A stretch of 64,000 nucleotides of DNA from Marasmius tenuissimus (lineage: Eukaryota; Basidiomycota; Agaricomycetes; Agaricales; Marasmiaceae), in NCBI GenBank assembly GCA_029532415.1, contig JAQOTA010000053.1, forward strand, positions 6,138,001 to 6,202,000, read 5' to 3'. A program made the position numbers and the translations under genes. The notes beneath the pieces are model-generated. The model was not told the origin of the DNA and made no database searches. It saw only the letters and a program-made list of their open reading frames with translations. The stretch's first letter is position 1; each line of letters starts with the position of its first letter. Below are positions 37,638 through 48,135 of the stretch, piece after piece.

Positions 37638-40600
37638 CTAATAGATAAACACGCCCACAAACATACATATCATCATGGCAAGCCAGGGTCGGGTACGTAT
37701 CGAAGTCGATGAGTTTCTGTTCCTATTTTGCGGTGTCTCAGGATTCATTGGGGCCTGTGACTGCCGAGCTTCCTCATTGAACTTGAACGTTAAAGCCGGA
37801 GAAAGCCATGTGTCGTAGTCCTTCTGGACGTCTGGGTTACCACTGACACGAAGGGCTCGAACCATAACCTTGTAGGTATCATCAGGGACGAAGGAGCCAT
37901 TGGCGAATGTCATATTATTGTTGAGACCGAGCGATCTGAATCTGACACCTTCGGCCGAGTCGTGCGACTGGCGAGATGGCGATAAGTGCTAGTTCAAACC
38001 GTGAAAAATCCAATGTTACTCACGATGATATCCCGGGCAACGTCAATCCGCTCAAAAATAGACCCAACAACCGGGACCTTCGATGGGAGGGCGGATAACT
38101 CTAGTCCGGGATCTACGAGGTCGATCATGCCATGCTGGGTGCCGAACGCGAGGCTATTGAATCAAGCATTAGTACCAGACGAGCTTTGCGTCGTAAGAGC
38201 ATCTTTTTTTCTATCTTACCGGAAAGCCAATTGCGGGAACTGCTCGTTCCCCTTGAACACAAAATTTCCGCTCCCTTTCTGTGCCAGTGATGGACCGTTA
38301 TCATCGGACTCCAAAACAACAGCGGGCAGGTTGAGACCCTTTTTGATAGTGTCGGTGGTGTCCAGAACTGGTTGGTCGTACACTGATCCCACCGCCCCCA
38401 TATACGATACGTGAAGGGGCTTTGAGTCCCCATCCGCTTGGACCTGAATGAAGCCGGAATAGACAGGCAGACTCTTTTTATCTAGACCTTTGGGCTCCGT
38501 GAATTCGGCCTTGATGGTCTGGACTGCGTTAGGTGCGAGTGTGAAAGTCGTAGGTGTCAGCTTCACTTGTGCGGGGGCATCTGTGAGCGGGACGGGTCCA
38601 AGGGAGGGTAACATGGAATCGACTTCGATAGTGATGGCAGTGCTGGCTGGTTGGTGACGAAGAAGGTACTTTTTGGGTGTAGAGCCGAGGTTCCTGACAG
38701 TGAAGGTTTGGCTGTGAGTTGCATAAGGTTGGTCAGATCAAAGCCGTTTGCGAGCGAGGTATAATACTGTACTCACACTCTCTTCAAGTTTCGAGTATCA
38801 TTCAACAATAATTCCCCTGGGGAAACAAAGGTCTGGGTAGTTACTGCTGTGAAAGCATCTACCATCCCCGCACCCTGCTGAATCGTTGTCTGTGGCAATG
38901 CATTACGCTGACTGCTCGCTGGGATAACAATAGACGTGGATTCGAAGAAGTCTCGAGCTTGTTTGGCAATCTCGGGTCGCTTACCACGAGCTTGAAGGTA
39001 GAGAGCGGCACATCCGGCCATGTATGGTGTAGCCATACTCGTGCCAGGCAAGATAGCAAAGCCACCTTTGGAAAGGGGATAGGTCGAGAGAACCTGGCCG
39101 CCGTGTACAGCTATGGAAGGCTTAAAGAGCAGGTCGAAGGACGGACCATACCTTTTGAGAAAGCACGAAACATGAGAAAGGCCCCAGAATATGACGGTCG
39201 GAAATTATTGAACTTACGATGTGAAGTCCGAAACTAATCCTCCTGTCGGTTGCTCAAAATTGACCAACCGGCCACCTTTGGGGAACGTGAGCGTGATTTT
39301 CTTCTTTGCAAGAAATTGTTGGGATAGCTATGTACAGAATTTCAAGTTTGCTCAGTCAATTTCTCGCCGTTCAAATCGAGTAAGAGAAAGCCTTACGAAT
39401 TGGCCATCCGCCGTAGAAATGAGTGAAGCGGATGCATTGCCAACAAGGCTTGATATGCTACTAAAAGATTCGAGCCTAAAATAACATCAGTCTGGGTTTC
39501 TCGCGGCACTTATATCTGAGTTCACCTACTCATACAGCAACATCAACTTAGCAGCTTTCGACTTGAGGTTCCCCAGTTGTACATCCTGTTCGTGGAGCCG
39601 AGGCATGTGAGCATCAGGTATCATACAATGATATCCTAACTTACGACGGTGCACTTAGTGGCGAAAGGCGTAACAACCACAAACTGCTCGAGGTTTGGGA
39701 CACTCACGGCCAGAGGGTTGCAGGCAGTGTCGGAAGTAAATGCAAAGACAGGGAACGCGACATCAGAGGCATTGGTGAGAGGGAAGATATCAAAATACGG
39801 AATCGGATCACGAGCCACATCCCCTCCCACGACGATACTCTGGAGAGGAAATTGAGGGCTGTAGATTCTCCTCAGTCAGAATCAATCAAGACAAGCGAAG
39901 GGAGAGACGATGAACGTACGTATCGACACTCGCAACCGAGATGACTTGGCTCCCAGAATCTGGTTCGCCTGAAAGCCACGGCCCGTCACTGCCTTCATTT
40001 CCAGCAGCAACTGTGACAATTCGTCCCTTTTCGGCCATGCGACTCGCTGCAACAGACCATGCCACACTGCTCCATCAGTGAAACGGGAAATCTATGGAGG
40101 TATGGATCCATACCTTCCCATACCTCCATCATACCGGTATGGAGCAGGGGGGGGCATGCATGGAGCAGTTGGACTGTCCCTATGCGGTTCCATGCCTCCA
40201 TACCGTCTAGTGGTACATACCTCCTATACCTCTTGTTTGCAGTACACATTGATAAATGGAGCAGAAATGGTTGTTTTATTACGCAGGATGAACCGAATAC
40301 TATCATGTACATAGATCTACATAGTACTACCCACCTGTATTTGTACTCGAAACCGCCAAATCAGTCCCTTTCCACTACTACTACCCGACATACCAGTCCA
40401 TCCCGAAATTTGCGTTACTGATAACCACACACAAATTAGCCTCCGTTTGACCAGCGAAACATATGTTTGCGACTCACCATCGTGTTTTCCCGTGCTCCTC
40501 AAATCGAAACAATTTCCACGACCATCAACTTTTTTCACACTGCCGGTGCACTGACATGAACACGCCGTAGCTAGACAAAATATTTAAGATTTGACGAAAG

Positions 40601-41235
40601 AGAAAAGAAGAAAACATGACCCACACTGTATCACTTTGTCCTGGCTTGATGTCATTCAATCGTTGAATTTCTTGACCCAGGCCAGTCATCGAATTTGGAA
40701 GTCTAGTACTTGATTAGATTGGGATGAAAAACGAGGCATGCATGTACCTTCATTGAGATAACCTGGTATGGGTGCCCCGAAGGACAATACTATGCCGTAC
40801 GGATGAAGACAAGAAGAAAAATCACACTGGTATTAGTAATGGTGGTGGTGACAAGCCACCCAGTCGGAACTTCCCGAAGAACTGCACAGTTCTCCCACGC
40901 GACTGTTTAAGTAACTCAGGCTTGGCTGGTTTTGCCTTCCCAAGTGCGAAGTCCCTTCGTGCTTCAATTTACTTACTACGTATCAAATACCTATGTGGCA
41001 ATATAGTAATGAGCTTTTGAGCGTGTGATCAATCCCTCTATACCTCCCATACCTACGAGGAGGTATGGACGGTTTTCTAGAAATTTGGCATGGGGCGCAT
41101 GGAGCGCGGAAATTCTCCATACATCCATGCCACCCATGCCTCTCATGGATTTCCCGTTTCACTGATGTCCCCTAGGATAATGTGAGCACGCCGTTATTCT
41201 TATGTTGAATCAACATTGCTGAAATTAACTATGCC
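37638..41235 (-). pseudogene. Subtilisin-like serine protease (S8 with PA and Fn3-like domains), 5'-truncated
   Basis: Remains of a secreted or wall-anchored S8 peptidase. The oxyanion-hole segment VTVAAGNEGSDG is at about 40000. A PA-type insertion (AFTSDTACNPL) follows near 39740, then the catalytic serine motif GTSMATPYMAG near 39040. An Fn3-like region covers 38700-38240 (TLAPNAVQTIKAEF), and a hydrophobic C-terminus (PWLAMMICMFVGVFIY) suggests a membrane or GPI anchor. Several GT-AG introns separate these parts. The N-terminal half, with signal peptide, propeptide, catalytic Asp and His, is absent: homology ends near 41235, shortly before repeat block W. The coding region is also split by a TIR element at 40076-41164, and an in-frame TAG lies just upstream of it (LTLS-stop-GT). 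No active protease can be made. Confidence 0.8.
40076..41164. mobile_element. Non-autonomous TIR DNA transposon (MITE-like) in the protease gene
   Basis: 1089 bp. Starts CAGTGAAACGGGAAATC(T)ATG and ends with the inverted copy CAT(G)GATTTCCCGTTTCACTG, about a 20-bp TIR with one mismatch. Both ends are lined with subterminal repeats of ATGGAGGTATGG / CCATACCTCC type (40095-40220 and 41036-41155). Removing the element plus one copy of a 2-bp flanking AT joins the protease frames on both sides (..GTWSSVAWSVAASRM). No transposase is encoded. TIR sequence and subterminal repeats resemble hAT-like or CACTA-like elements, but no 8-bp or 3-bp duplication is seen, so the superfamily is open. Confidence 0.75.
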
Positions 41236-41339
41236 TTCATATCAACGAGTTCCTGTCCTCTAAGTGAGATATTTGGGTCACATTTTGCGGCTGTTCAGCC
41301 GGCTTAAGGGTCAAAAAAGGCCGGAACCGGCTGCTGGAA

Positions 41340-41791
41340 AATTATCCGTCTTCCCGATGCCTTGTACTTACATCTCATACGACTCGGAGTTTTCAAAAGC
41401 GCGGCTGGCAGTGTCTCGGAAGGCACTCGGAACTGCCAACGTCTAGAAGAGAAAAGGATCGACCCGTTGGCGTACTCGATGACCAGATGGCACCCTATTA
41501 GAGCAGGTAAGCACACTCTACCCATCACTTTGGCTGTGTTCACTTTTACCCGATCATTCATAGGTAATTTACATGCAGCGGAGGCCCTGGTCAAGAAATC
41601 ACTGTTCAATCTGAAACTGCCGCAAGCCCTTTGTTGTGAGTTGAATTCGGACCCGATGTTTGAAGCGCGTAGCTCATCTTTACCTCAGAACAGCACGGAT
41701 AGTAGATTCGCGAATCCTAACGTGAGGGATGCAAGGGTCTAATCATAACGAGTCTGAGCTTGCGCAACGTCTACAAGATGACGGCCAGATT
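41340..41791. repeat. Block W, left part
   Basis: Homologous to block X near 15960-16930 and block Z near 33740-33930 (for example GATGGCACCCTA, CAAGCCCTTTGTTGTGAGTTG, AATCATAACGAGTCTGAGC). It ends at the target site AGATT of element C and resumes at 47032. Confidence 0.7.
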
Positions 41792-42081
41792 TGTTAAAGT
41801 TACGTGCTCAGTTGATATGGTCTTCAACTAATGTATTCTGTTATGTACCTGTTAAAGTTACGTGCTAGATAAATAGTAAGTAAGTTGTAGAGTAGATGTA
41901 TAATAGAATAGCTCACCTCAGTTGATATGGTCTTCAACTGAGGTGGCCTTTTGCGAAACTGAAAGCTTTGTGGTATGCCGTGAGAAAGTGACAAGCCACC
42001 CAATACAGTTGTATCAGGTGACGTCTCGATATAGTAGGTAAGATAGTCCGTGGCTTGGACGCTCGAAGTATTACTTCAACA
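41792..42081 (-). repeat. LTR of element C (3' LTR)
   Basis: 290 bp. Contains the word GTTAAAGTTACGTGCT twice and a perfect 12-bp stem CACCTCAGTTGA / TCAACTGAGGTG (41914-41925 and 41934-41945, 8-nt loop). Confidence 0.93.
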
Positions 42082-42087
42082 CCCCCC

Positions 42088-45000
42088 CTACTTCGTGCCG
42101 TCCAAGCCTAGAAAAGAAACAAACTTGCGATGTTGGGGTCCGCCCAACGCCTTTGTGAATAAGTCTCCCGCATTCTCCCCTGTGTCGATGTCAACCACTT
42201 CGACTCGTCCTCGTGCCACCTTCTCCCGGATATGATGGTGTCTCATATCTATATGCTTGACAAGACCGTGGTGCTTCGAGTTCTCGGTGAGGCTCTGTGA
42301 ACCCTCGGTATCCCCATACATTTGAATAGGACCTTGAACTGGAAGTCCCACTTCACTCAACCATGAGGCCATTCACACTGCTTGCTGGCTCGCTCGTGCT
42401 AGGGCAATATACTCGGCTTCAACCGTCGAGAGGGCAACCGAAGCTTGTCGTTTCGACCCCCAAGCTACTGGAGCGCCAGCCATGAAGAAGACGTGGCCTG
42501 AGGTCGATCTTCGGGTAACACGACACCCTCCCCAGTCCGCATCAACGTATCTGACGGGTTTCAATTCCCCCCCTCGTCGGTACGTCAGCCGGTAATCCAA
42601 CGTTCCCCGCACGTACAACGCAACATGAACAAGCATCTCCCAGTGGGAAGGGCCCGGGTTATTCTGAAACCTCGCCAGAAGGTTGACCGTGAATGACAAG
42701 TCAGGGCGTGTACAGATTTGGCCCCACTGGATCGACCCAAGTAACTCCCGGTACGGTTTGTCCGCCATGAATTGACGGTCCTTCTCCGGCAAAGGGTTCG
42801 GTGACTCAACTAGTGACACGTTTGATTGTAACGGAGTTGAACGAGGGGCATGGTCCCAGAGGCTGAAATGTCTCAGCATACGCTTGAAATACGCACACTG
42901 GGAAAGGGAAATGCTACCGCTGTTCGGATCTAAATCAATAGCCACGCCGAGTAAAACGCTCCCCTCAACGTCGCTCGTATCCCATTTCTTGCCCAGCTCC
43001 TGCTTCGCTGCAACACCACCGCCATGAGTCGTTGAGCCACCGAAAACGTCGTCAGTGTACGTGTTGGTTATCGTATACTCGTTCCCAACCCGGCGAACTT
43101 GGATGCAGTGATCTGCTCTCGATTGGTAGTAACCAAGCTCCTCGTACGTTCGCAAGAGGGTCTTGTACCAATTGTGGGCTCCTTGCTTCGTCCCGTAGAG
43201 AGTCTTCTTCAGCTGACAGACAAGATGTTCCGTACCCGGTCTCGCGAACCCGTCGGGTTGCTTCATATAGACTTCATGCTCGATTGGGCTATTGAGGTAT
43301 GCACCCTTGAAGTCGAGTTGGAAGACGTGGAGACCAAGGGTCACAATGAGCGCTATCATCATTCGAACTGACTCCATTCAGACTACTGCTCCATATGTTT
43401 TGTCATAGTCGACGCCAAAGATTTGCGTATATCCTTGTGCCACCCAGCGAGCTTTCCGCTTCACAATCTCTCCCCTCGAGTTCCACTTGATGGTGTACAC
43501 CCACCGACCACCGATAGCTTTCGCCCCTTTCGGAAGTTCGACTAGCTCCCAGCATTCCTTTTCCATCAACGTCTCATACTCCGTCTCCATAGGGGGTACC
43601 CACAGCTCCGGCCGCTTCATCGCCTCATTGTAATGACGGGGGATCCAATGATCGCTATCACTGGTTGCAAACGCCCACGGGGAAGGGACTATCATGGCGT
43701 GTGCCCTATCTGGGTCGCTACCGTGTCGAGGCTTTCCTCTGTTGGTCGCCCATTCCAACCCGGTATCCCGTGCGTCCTGTTCACGTTGAATCGAGTCCTG
43801 CATGTCCAGTAACCTCTTGGAAGGCTGTCGGGTACGATTCGAACATCTCGGTGGAGGTGGCACTAGTTCAGGTTGAGGTTCAGGATTTTCTGCAGCATCA
43901 GGTTGTTGGTTAACGTCGACATCGGTGAGTGGTCCTCCTACGTCGTCATTAGCAATCTGATCGGGGTTTGGCTCTGTTGACAGCGTTTGGCTGTCATACG
44001 GAGGTTGGGGGGAATGGGGGAAATGATCGATGGTGTCTTCTTCGGGTCCAGTGTCTGAGGATTTGTCAGTCCCGCCCGACACGTGCGGCAGGTTGACTGG
44101 GAGCGTTCGGTGAGGCATTCCTTCCTCAAACTTCACATCTCTCGACTCCATGATCTTCCTCGTTTCTGGTATCCAGAGCCGCCAACCCCTTCTCCCCGCA
44201 TAGCCCAATAGCTTTCCCTTTACAGCCTGCCTCGCTAACTTCCCGTCTCTGTGTTGTTCCGGAAGTTTGGCCCAACTATCGCACCCAATCGGTCGTAAAT
44301 GCGACACATCCTGCCTTTTTCCAGACCACAATTCCGCAGGAATATTGTCAGGGAACCTCTCGGACGGTATAAAGTTGTCGATGTAACAGAAGGTCAATAC
44401 CATTTCAGCCCATAGGTTCCGTGGAAGACCAGCATCTTCCAGCATGGTACATGCTCCCTCGATAACTGTCCTATTAGCTCGCTCAGCCATCCCGTTCGAC
44501 GCAGATGAATAGGGCATTATCCTCTCGATCACTATGCTGTGTCTTGAGCAATACGCCTCCATCATCTTATTGTCCAGTTCCCCACCGCCATCTATCCGCA
44601 GAACCTTCAGCTTCTTTCCCGTCTGTCTTTCTGCCATCGTGTGGTACTCCCCAAATGCCTCTGTGGTGGTTTCCTTCTCCTTGTTGCGTAAGAAGTACGG
44701 CACGCGATATGATGATCTCCCATCAGTGCACAACAACAAGTAGACCTTCTTCCCCAGACTTTGTGTCCGCGCTGGCCCCCACAGATCCACATAGACTCGT
44801 TCAAGGACTTCCGTCTCGTGCTTCACTTTTTCATCAAAGGGTCGTCTCGTCACCTTGCCATAAAGACAGTCTTCGCACATTCCTACGACTTCCTTCGATG
44901 TGATATTCAGTCCATCGACAAGTTTCTGATTCGCCAGTCAGAGGATTCTACGGGTTCCGCTATGTGTGAGCCGCCGATGCCAAGTCATGATTCCAACTGG

Positions 45001-46650
45001 CCGGTCGAGAGATCGCGAGTATGCTGCTGATGTATCTGGTTCTCCACATACGTCCATCTCGTACATCTTCCCCTGTAGCGTTGCCGACATTATCACATCC
45101 CTCGTCGTTGGTGACCGAATCGTTATACGTCCATTTCCCCACTCTCCGTAATAACCTTCCCTGTCCAATGACGGCATCGAGATCAAGTTGTTCTCGAATG
45201 TGGGTGTATGACAGACGTTGGACAACCGAATGTGGCTAGTACCATTCTTTGACCATATCGGGACGGTTCCTATTCCTGGGATCGGGAATTGGCCTGCTGT
45301 GCCTGATTGTGCGGTCTGTCCCCTCGCGCTGATTGGTTGATATGTACTAAACAATTCTCTATCTCGCCAACAGTGGTCTGATGCGCCAGAGTCCATCAGG
45401 GATTGGGTATGACTCGAGTACATGGAGGTGCGCTTGATGCAGACGTTGCATTGAGTTTTTGGCACAGGAGACATTTCTGGTACGAGTACTTCACTACGAC
45501 TACCCCATTCTACCTCCTGATACTCTGGTTTCCTATCCTCTAGAATGGCAGGGTGTACCAACTCATCTCTAGGGTCATATGCATCAGGTGGTGGGACAAT
45601 TGGGGTAGGAGGAGTAGACGCACCCGTAGTGGTGTTAAGTGCATAGGTATCAGCTGGGGAGGATATTGCTGCAGAAATCGAAGCGGTTTGGTTGGCATTG
45701 GCGGCATTGGCAGATGTGTTTGCTGATTGCTTAGGGTCCATCCCTTTTGGGTATCGCCAGCCGTCCGGGGCTTTCCCTTCTAATCCTCCTCCTTTTGACC
45801 AACACTTTTCTTTTGTATGGCCCTTCTGTCCACAGTTCCCACAGTTGACTACAGGCCTATCGTTGCCCTTGTTCTGGGTTCGGGTTGCCAGCGCCTTGGT
45901 GACCTTAGCTTCCTCGGTCTCTCGTTCCTGACGATGGTCCTCCCGCTTGACCCAGATTGCTTCCAAATGGTTGATAGCGTCTTCACTCGACGTGCCCTGA
46001 ACTTTGACAGTGTGGTCATCCCATGATTGAGGGAAGGAGTCAAGAAGAATGGATCGGAACTGGACATCGGAAATGAGGGCTCCCACGTTGTGGGCTTCTT
46101 TCCACAAATTACGCATCACTTTGATATGCTCTTCGAAGTCCTGGCCTTCTTCCATTTTCTTGGTACGTAAGCGTTTCTCGTTGATTGCAATGAGACCTTC
46201 AGATCGCTGATCGAACTCTTTACAGAGTGTCATCCATATAATGGACGACCATCGGTTTTCTTCAATCCCGATGCCGATTGGGTCTACGGTGTTGGATATG
46301 ATAACACTTGCGACCCAACGTTCTCTTGCGCTCCATTCCTCGATCGATGGGGTGAGACTGCAGAATGGCATTGGTTGTGCGGGTGTAATGATTGGTGTGG
46401 TAGTAGGGCTCGGGGATTGGGTTGCTTCGTTGGTTACGTTGGTAGCTGTCTGGGTAGCCTGTGTGGCAGTCGACTTTGTGGTGGTTTGGGATGTCTTTGG
46501 ACGATGGATGTCGCCTGTTAGATAGCCTTCTATTCCTTTTGCGCTAACCTGTAGCATAACTTCTCTCTTAAACACCGTCCAATTTTTCCTCCCTACCAGT
46601 CTCTTCTCTTCCGCGAAAGTCGGGATGTTTGTGGGTGTAATCGATGACAT
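42088..46650 (-). pseudogene. Gag-Pol polyprotein of copia element C with three in-frame TGA codons
   Basis: One continuous reading frame of 1521 codons covers Gag, protease, integrase, reverse transcriptase and RNase H. Gag has a canonical CCHC zinc knuckle CGNCGQKGHTKEKC near 45830. The protease has LMDSGASDHCW near 45390. The integrase has VYVDLWGP, LRIDGGGELDNKMMEAY and NGMAERANRT. Reverse transcriptase has DFKGAYLN and the variant catalytic box YTDDVF instead of YVDDxx. RNase H has VDADWGG and STVEAEYIALA. The frame is cut only by TGA at 44938-44940, 43378-43380 and 42373-42375. By comparison with the copia family the second stands for Arg (VVRMESVR, CGA to TGA) and the third for Trp; the first is probably Arg. 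No frameshifts were found. Confidence 0.92.
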
Positions 46651-46726
46651 GTCGGCTCGCTCGATAATTCTTCTCGAGGTAAGGTTCTGTTGATTCGTTG
46701 TCTTTTCTCCTGCTCAGTTGCGTGAG

Positions 46727-46741
46727 CCAGGTCTCATAATC
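46727..46741 (-). other. Primer-binding site of element C, half-tRNA type
   Basis: CCAGGTCTCATAATC abuts the 5' LTR and reads as a Met tRNA anticodon arm (loop CTCATAA). It implies priming by a cleaved tRNA-Met, with a different arm sequence from elements A and B. Confidence 0.7.
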
Positions 46742-47031
46742 TGTTAAAGTTACGTGCTCAGTTGATATGGTCTTCAACTAATGTATTCTGTTATGTACCT
46801 GTTAAAGTTACGTGCTAGATAAATAGTAAGTAAGTTGTAGAGTAGATGTATAATAGAATAGCTCACCTCAGTTGATATGGTCTTCAACTGAGGTGGCCTT
46901 TTGTGAAACTGAAAGCTTTGTGGTATGCCGTGAGAAAGTGACAAGCCACCCAATACAGTTGTATCAGGTGACGTCTCGATATAGTAGGTAAGATAGTCCG
47001 TGGCTTGGACGCTCGAAGTATTACTTCAACA
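46742..47031 (-). repeat. LTR of element C (5' LTR)
   Basis: 290-bp partner of 41792-42081, with one difference. Confidence 0.93.
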
Positions 47032-47036
47032 AGATT

Positions 47037-47132
47037 AGGTTTAGAAGAACTTTGGAATACATACTATTACGGTGCGTATTGTACTCGAGAGAAGATATGA
47101 GCTATTTGTGATATAGCTAAACGCGACGATCT
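47037..47132. repeat. Block W, middle part
   Basis: Short stretch between elements C and D, homologous to block Z near 33935-34026 (GTGTATTGTACTCGAGAGA.GATATGAGCTAT). It shows C and D inserted about 100 bp apart in one repeat copy. Confidence 0.75.
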
Positions 47133-47772
47133 GACCTTCTTGGGCCTATCGAAATTCACGTTCACATACATTTCATGGTACGTGAGGTACGTGAATCGGT
47201 ACGTGAATGAACGTGAATTTAGCATTTTGATACGCGAGGTACGTGAATTGATGGCAAAACATAGCCACCGTTTCTGAACACCAGAGGACATAGCCACAAT
47301 CTCTCAATAATGTATCTTACTGGCATCTCTTCTGTGTAGACTGCCCGGGATCAACATCTGAATTAGTCTTGGTGACCACTTCGGTGGCCACTGAATATGA
47401 GCATTGTCTCCCTGCTGCAAGTCTTCTGGGGTGCTGCTCTGTGGCCTCACCTATGATAAAGGCATGATTCAATTGCATGAATAACCATTCTGATTGAGAG
47501 CACCTCTTATTACTATCATATCAATGTCACTAGAGCTATTAGAGAGCTGGCGAGCTCAATGTTGAAGCTAAAACACAGAAGGGGGATGGGGGTACACATC
47601 AGTTCTCACGGTCGCTCAGTAACGAGCTCCCTTGGACCGGCCCATCTAATTCTAGGGTAAGCAGAGGTGATAATAGATGATTTGAGAAACGGTTGAGTGT
47701 GTCACGGCATTGATTTGAAATTCCCGTCCATGATCTTCATGAAGTTCTTCAGGACTCAGGTGCTCTCAGTGG

Positions 47773-48093
47773 TGATGAGCCGGCATGACGCCTAGCGCAG
47801 AGGACTACAACATGACTATACTACTACTTACCAGAGAGGAGTTTAGAGAGATAGAGGCGAGACGTAGAAGCTCAAGCACACTGTAGATTCAAGTAGAGAA
47901 CTACGAGCTTATATACATGTAGATACAATAGAGTTACCATATAAGGACGACAATAGAAATTGTACATATGAGCATAATGAACAATGAAGAATAGAACAAT
48001 AGCGAATGCATTGTCCCGCATAATACAATGGCGGGAAGTATGAACCGGGACTTCGGATATACCGGGATCTAATTATAGTCCACAGATTCAACA
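47773..48093 (-). repeat. LTR of element B (3' LTR)
   Basis: 321 bp. The internal sequence next to it (CACCCCCTCGCTAAG on the plus strand) is the complement of the polypurine tract and matches that of element A. Confidence 0.93.
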
Positions 48094-48135
48094 CACCCCC
48101 TCGCTAAGTGCAGCTGAGAAGCGCATCTGAGCGAA

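Larger units (their letters stand above)
41792..47031 (-). mobile_element. Ty1/copia LTR retrotransposon C, full length
   Basis: 5240 bp with 290-bp LTRs (41792-42081 and 46742-47031, TGTTAAAG...TTCAACA) that differ at a single position, a CG/TG change near 41956 versus 46906. A perfect 5-bp target duplication AGATT flanks it (41787-41791 and 47032-47036). The family differs from A and B in LTR sequence, Gag and primer-binding site. It is the youngest retrotransposon in the window by LTR identity. Confidence 0.96.

Noticed and set aside
40076..41164. The insertion in the protease gene as a large intron
   Set aside because: It has no GT-AG ends, starts and ends with inverted repeats, and joining the flanks minus 2 bp restores the frame.
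42373..44940. In-frame TGA codons as selenocysteine or a variant genetic code
   Set aside because: They sit at Arg or Trp positions of relatives, and normal genes in the window use the standard code and stops. Nonsense mutation is simpler.
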